A stretch of DNA of 64,000 nt from Pseudomonas sp. Bc-h (GTDB taxonomy: Bacteria; Pseudomonadota; Gammaproteobacteria; Pseudomonadales; Pseudomonadaceae), in contig NZ_MUIN01000009.1 in the NCBI RefSeq assembly GCF_002080045.1, forward strand, positions 188,342 to 252,341. Reading direction: 5' to 3'. The translations under genes and the position numbers were made by a program. The notes under the pieces were generated by a model. That model worked only from the letters and a program-made list of their open reading frames with translations. It was not told where the DNA came from and did not search any database. How positions within the stretch are numbered: the stretch's first letter is position 1; every line of letters begins with the position of its first letter. Below are positions 60,544-64,000 of this stretch, in pieces.

Positions 60544-60565
60544 ACATCACGAATCTGCTGTCTGA

Positions 60566-60607
60566 ATCGGCATCTGGCACCCGTCCCCTTTCGTGCCAGA
60601 TGCCGAT
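60566..60607. other. Perfect 15-bp inverted repeat
   Basis: ATCGGCATCTGGCAC (60566-60580) and GTGCCAGATGCCGAT (60593-60607) surround a 12-base loop, 22 bp after the membrane-protein stop. No T-run follows, so it may be a terminator helped by Rho, a processing site or a protein-binding site. Confidence 0.6.
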
Positions 60608-60717
60608 GACCTGCCCTCTTTATCAACTGAGTGCCACAACACGCACAGCTCAACACGCAACGCTGTCAGGTGTGTCGCTATGTCAGGACGATGTTTTCAG
60701 CAATTGCTATCATCGGG

Positions 60718-60740
60718 ATTAATGTTCATATCCTATCAAT
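60718..60740. promoter_or_regulatory. LysR-type T-N11-A box upstream of the LysR gene
   Basis: ATTAAT-N11-ATCAAT ends 14 bp before the LysR ATG at 60755. The same box (ATTGAT-N11-ATCAAT) stands upstream of the MFS gene at 63.8 kb. Confidence 0.6.
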
Positions 60741-60754
60741 GACCTGGCGCTGCA

Positions 60755-61663
60755 ATGTCCATCCACTTCGATCTCAACGACCTCCAGGCCTTCCGCGCCG
60801 TCGTCGAAAACGGCAGTTTCCGCAAAGCAGCCGAGGCCGTGCAGATTACCCAGCCTGCCCTTAGCCGACGCATCGAAAAGCTGGAAACGGCGCTGAATGT
60901 AAAGCTCTTCGAGCGCACCACGCGCAAGGTCAGCTTGACTACCGTGGGCCGAGCGTTCCTGCCTCAGGTTGAACGACTGCTCGACGACCTTGATATTGCC
61001 TTGATGACCATCGGTGACGTCGGCTCCACCCGGATGGGGAGCATCACGGTGGCCTGCGTGCCGTCAGCGGCGTATTACTTCATGCCCAAAGTCATCAGCG
61101 CGCTCCACCAACGCTATCCGAAGATCAGAGTCAAACTGCTGGATGCGAGCGCGAACGAGGTCAATAGCGCCGTGGCGCTCGGGGAGGCTGATTTCGGCGT
61201 CAGTTTCAGCGGTAACCTGGCGCCGGAGGTCGAATTTGAATTACTGCTGCAGGAACGCTTCGTCCTCGCCTGCCGCCATGACCATCCGCTGGCTACACGC
61301 GAAAGCGTGACCTGGGAGGAAATGTACGAATACGACTATGTCTCGCTGGATAAAACATCGGGCAACCGCCTGGTGCTGGACCAGGCTCTTGTACGCATGC
61401 CATCCGACAAACCGAGTATGTGCGAAACCCGGCACGTCACGACGATGATCGGCCTGGTAGAAGCAGGACTTGGCGTGGCAGCGGTTCCATCAATTGCGAT
61501 GCCAATGACCCCTCACCCCATTTTGGCAAGCGTGCCATTGGTTGATCCGCAAGTGATTCGCAACGTGGGTTTGCTCAAGCGTCGAGGGCGTACGCTGACG
61601 CCCGCCGCGCTTGAGTTGGAACGCCTGGTAAGAGAGCTTCCGATTCCGTCAGCGCGCCACTGA
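60755..61663 (+). CDS. LysR-family transcriptional regulator
   Basis: The protein has 302 residues. The HTH is at residues 4-62 (MSIHFDLNDLQAFRAVVENG; VQITQPALSRRIEKLETALN) and the effector domain at about 90-295 (SITVACVPSAAYYFMPKVIS). It converges with the solute-binding gene, overlapping its end by 15 bp. A shared box in front of this gene and the MFS gene makes it the probable regulator of the MFS/binding-protein pair, perhaps in response to a tricarboxylate-like acid. Confidence 0.9.
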   Translation: MSIHFDLNDLQAFRAVVENGSFRKAAEAVQITQPALSRRIEKLETALNVKLFERTTRKVSLTTVGRAFLPQVERLLDDLDIALMTIGDVGSTRMGSITVACVPSAAYYFMPKVISALHQRYPKIRVKLLDASANEVNSAVALGEADFGVSFSGNLAPEVEFELLLQERFVLACRHDHPLATRESVTWEEMYEYDYVSLDKTSGNRLVLDQALVRMPSDKPSMCETRHVTTMIGLVEAGLGVAAVPSIAMPMTPHPILASVPLVDPQVIRNVGLLKRRGRTLTPAALELERLVRELPIPSARH

Positions 61664-62428
61664 GTCCAGCCCGGTTGACTGGACCGCAGCTTGTGCCTTG
61701 GGCGAGGCCATGTAGTCGAGCAGTGCCTTTGCCTGTTTCGGATGCTCGGCATTGACGGGGATACCCGCTGCGTATCGCGTCACTGACTGAACATCCTCAG
61801 GAATTTTTGCAACGAAGGTCACACCCGGAATCGGCAGCAACTCGGCAACCTGCTGAAAGCCCAATTCGTAGTCGCCTTTGGCGACCGCGGAGGCGACCGG
61901 GATACGTTCGATCATCTTGCTTTTGGGCACAAGCTGTTGCTGGATGCCCAGTTTCTTGAACAGTTCTTTCTCGATATACACGCCACTGGCGCTGTCGGAG
62001 TAAGCCACCGACCGGGCGTTGAGCAACGTATGTCTGAGCTCGGCGTCGGTGCTGATCGAGGGTTTGGCGGCGCCTTGTCTGACGACCATACCGATCCGCG
62101 AATCCGCCAGCTCCACACGGGATGCGGGATCCACCTTGCCTTGCTTGATCAGCTCATCGAGCGCGTAGCCCACCATGATCACCACGTCAGCCCGTTCCCC
62201 ACGCGCCAGGCGGTTCGGGATGGCCTCAGTGGCCTTGCCCATGGAGGGCCCCAGAATGGTAGTCAACGTATCCCCAGAGGAAGCGGCGTACTCTGGCCCC
62301 AGCAGCTTGTAGGCTGCCGTGAACCCGCCGGATGTCATGACGTTGAGTTCCTCTGCCTGGGCAGTGGCGCTCAGCGCCGCGCAACTTAAAAACAAGCCTG
62401 CCAGAGAAGTTTTATAGAGCGATGTCAT
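61649..62428 (-). CDS. Periplasmic substrate-binding protein (ModA-like fold)
   Basis: The protein has 259 residues with a signal peptide ending in TAQA-E. ELNVMTSGGFTAAYKLLGPE, ERADVVIMVGYALDELIKQG and YSDSASGVYIEKELFKKLGI match the type 2 periplasmic-binding fold of ModA-like proteins. No ABC permease or ATPase is nearby. Instead it follows an MFS gene by 14 bp on the same strand, an unusual pairing. It may bind the MFS substrate or act as a sensor. Confidence 0.82.
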   Translation of the reverse strand: MTSLYKTSLAGLFLSCAALSATAQAEELNVMTSGGFTAAYKLLGPEYAASSGDTLTTILGPSMGKATEAIPNRLARGERADVVIMVGYALDELIKQGKVDPASRVELADSRIGMVVRQGAAKPSISTDAELRHTLLNARSVAYSDSASGVYIEKELFKKLGIQQQLVPKSKMIERIPVASAVAKGDYELGFQQVAELLPIPGVTFVAKIPEDVQSVTRYAAGIPVNAEHPKQAKALLDYMASPKAQAAVQSTGLDSVAR

Positions 62429-62442
62429 TGTCGTTTCCTTGT

Positions 62443-63744
62443 TTATACGGCCAACTGGGGACGGACTGAAATGTGCCTGTACAGGACCAGCGTCGCAGCC
62501 AGCGCACAGACCGCAGCGAATGTCATCCAGTACGCGGGAGCGGCTTTGTCACCGGTGAGATGGATCAGCCAGGTGGATATCGCAGGCGTGAAACCGCCGA
62601 ACACAGCCGTCGCCAGGCTGTAGGCCAATGAAAATCCCGCGACTCGCACCTCCACCGGCATGATTTCGGTCAACGCAGGAATCATCGCCCCGTTGTACAA
62701 GCCGTACAGAAATGAAAACCAGAGCAGCGCTTCCAGCATGTGAGCGAAGCTGGGTGCCTGAGCCAGAAACGACAGCGCCGGATAAGCGCTGATGATGGTC
62801 AAGAGGGTCATCGTTACCAGCAACGACTTGCGGCCAAAACGGTCACTGAGCGCCCCGCCGATCGGCAGCCAGAAAAAATTCGAGACACCTACGAGCAAGG
62901 TCACAAGCAATGCATCGGAAGTGCTCAGATTCAACACCGTCTTGCCGAAGGTCGGTGCATAGACTGTGATGAGATAGAACGCCGTGGTCGTCATCGCCAC
63001 CATCAACATCCCGGCGACCACCACTCGCCAGTTCTGCAACAGGGTCGCGAAGACCTCTTTCATGGTGGGACGGTGAGAACGGGTAGCGAACGCTTCGGTC
63101 TCTTGCAGGCTACGGCGCAAGATGAAAATGAACGGGATGATCAGGCAGCCAATGGCGAACGGAATCCTCCAGCCCCAGTCGGCCACCGTTGCAGGCGCCA
63201 TCCACTGGTTCAGCGCGAACCCCAACCCTGCCGCGACAACGATTGCCACCTGCTGGCTGCCGGATTGCCAACTGGTATAGAAACCCTTGCGCCCAGGAGT
63301 CGCCATCTCCGCCAGGTACACTGAGACACCGCCCAACTCCGCGCCGGCGGAGAACCCCTGTAACAGGCGCCCCAGCAGCACAAGGGCCGGAGCCCACAGC
63401 CCGATACTGGCGTAGCCAGGCACCAGAACGATCAACAGCGTACCGCTGGCCATGATCGACAATGTCACGATCAAGCCTTTACGCCGCCCGACGTCGTCGA
63501 TGTAGGCGCCAAGAATCACCGCCCCCAGGGGGCGCATGAGGAAGCCCGCGCCAAAGACTGCGAACGTCATCATCAATGACGCGAATTCACTTGAGGCGGG
63601 AAAGAAGGCGGCGGCAATCTGGGTGGCGTAAAAGCCGAAAAGGAAGAAATCGAATTGTTCGAGGAAGTTGCCCGATGTCACCCGGAATACCGCTCCGGCG
63701 CGGGCTTTGGCGGATGTCGCCCGCAGATGGGGTGAGCCATGCAT
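62443..63744 (-). CDS. MFS transporter, metabolite:H+ symporter (citrate/tricarballylate-like)
   Basis: The protein has 433 residues and 12 helices. SGNFLEQFDFFLFGFYATQI and MRPLGAVILGAYIDDVGRRK are marks of the MHS branch that includes CitA and the tricarballylate transporter TcuC. LGRLLQGFSAGAELGGVSVY is helix 4. It imports an organic acid with protons in the inner membrane. It is first in a two-gene transcript with the binding protein, controlled by a LysR protein as in tcu systems. TcuA/B enzymes are absent here. Confidence 0.87.
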   Translation of the reverse strand: MHGSPHLRATSAKARAGAVFRVTSGNFLEQFDFFLFGFYATQIAAAFFPASSEFASLMMTFAVFGAGFLMRPLGAVILGAYIDDVGRRKGLIVTLSIMASGTLLIVLVPGYASIGLWAPALVLLGRLLQGFSAGAELGGVSVYLAEMATPGRKGFYTSWQSGSQQVAIVVAAGLGFALNQWMAPATVADWGWRIPFAIGCLIIPFIFILRRSLQETEAFATRSHRPTMKEVFATLLQNWRVVVAGMLMVAMTTTAFYLITVYAPTFGKTVLNLSTSDALLVTLLVGVSNFFWLPIGGALSDRFGRKSLLVTMTLLTIISAYPALSFLAQAPSFAHMLEALLWFSFLYGLYNGAMIPALTEIMPVEVRVAGFSLAYSLATAVFGGFTPAISTWLIHLTGDKAAPAYWMTFAAVCALAATLVLYRHISVRPQLAV

Positions 63745-63842
63745 GATTGTTCTCCAGCGATCTTATTGATGTGCTTATTAGCGCTTGTCGCCGGAGATTG
63801 TGATTGACACACCTTGAAACGTTAATTGCTAAGTTTTCATCG

Positions 63843-63865
63843 ATTGATGTGAATCGCTTATCAAT
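63843..63865. promoter_or_regulatory. LysR-type T-N11-A box upstream of the MFS gene
   Basis: ATTGAT-N11-ATCAAT lies about 100 bp upstream of the MFS start at 63744 and closely matches the box in front of the LysR gene. The remaining sequence to 64000 holds no gene I can support. Confidence 0.6.
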
Positions 63866-64000
63866 GGTGGACTGACCTCAAGCTGCACATCCATCGGTCA
63901 GCAGTAGTGAGTGGGTCCGCCCCGGACAGTCGATATGTGTTCTCAAAGGACCGCTGCGGCGCTGCTCCAAGCCCGCGCTCAGCGGTCACGCTCGACATGT

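Noticed and set aside
57759..60554. 14-base direct repeat TAAACATCACGAAT flanking the LuxR/membrane-protein pair
   Set aside because: Several chance 14-base repeats are expected in 64 kb, and there are no integrase, transposase or attachment features.
63861..63998. Minus-strand frame of about 45 codons at the window end
   Set aside because: It has no ribosome site, a low-complexity composition and overlaps the LysR box.

Overview
This 64 kb window looks like chromosomal DNA of a fluorescent-group Pseudomonas. Codon use is strongly GC-rich. There are many LysR/GntR regulator-transporter units, a glucarate (gud) locus, a FecIRA iron-signalling set, KatG and a DUF2790 protein. Most intergenic gaps carry the imperfect palindromic REP/REPIN repeats typical of that group. 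I found no rRNA, tRNA, CRISPR array, transposase or integrase.

Layout. 0-8 kb: a clipped GNAT gene, small envelope proteins, a CPA2 cation/proton antiporter, two LysR regulators each divergent from its target (an NmrA-type reductase, a DHA2 drug exporter), and a DUF2790 protein. 8-18 kb: a three-copy tandem REPIN array, then a sugar-diacid region (glycerate kinase, CdaR-type regulator, a diguanylate cyclase, a lipoprotein hydrolase, FadR-type GntR regulator, GudP-like permease, glucarate dehydratase). 18-24 kb: DUF1345 membrane protein, 2-hydroxyacid dehydrogenase, nicotinamidase, FNT-family channel and an OmpR/HK two-component pair. 24-31 kb: a lipoprotein and a complete RND efflux operon in the order permease-adaptor-outer membrane factor. 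31-32.5 kb: a compact cassette of an internally shortened Hcp, a 325-residue glycine-zipper protein and a small membrane protein, read here as a type VI secretion effector/immunity module. 32.7-35.7 kb: GntR-MFS-amidohydrolase operon. 35.9-44.1 kb: a complete Nit1C nitrilase cluster (nitB-H) with its divergent sigma-54 activator nitA and a convincing -24/-12 promoter. 44-48.4 kb: fecA, fecR, fecI with a candidate Fur box. 48.5-64 kb: isochorismatase-like hydrolase, a 27-residue membrane microprotein, GST YfcF, several LysR-divergent pairs (alpha/beta hydrolase, DJ-1/PfpI protein), KatG, a PAS-LuxR regulator, and a LysR/solute-binding/MFS set whose two promoters share the same T-N11-A box.

How the genes work together. 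The nit cluster is the clearest functional unit: a PAS-AAA-Fis activator (NitA) faces seven co-directional genes, with upstream palindromes at enhancer-like distance from a sigma-54 promoter. The gud locus is controlled by at least two candidate regulators (CdaR and GntR types). The most novel-looking element is the Hcp-effector-immunity cassette at 31.0-32.5 kb. It has lower GC, overlapping genes and a hairpin that would bury its own ribosome binding site. All family assignments are from reading the sequence and recalling family hallmarks; no database search was run.
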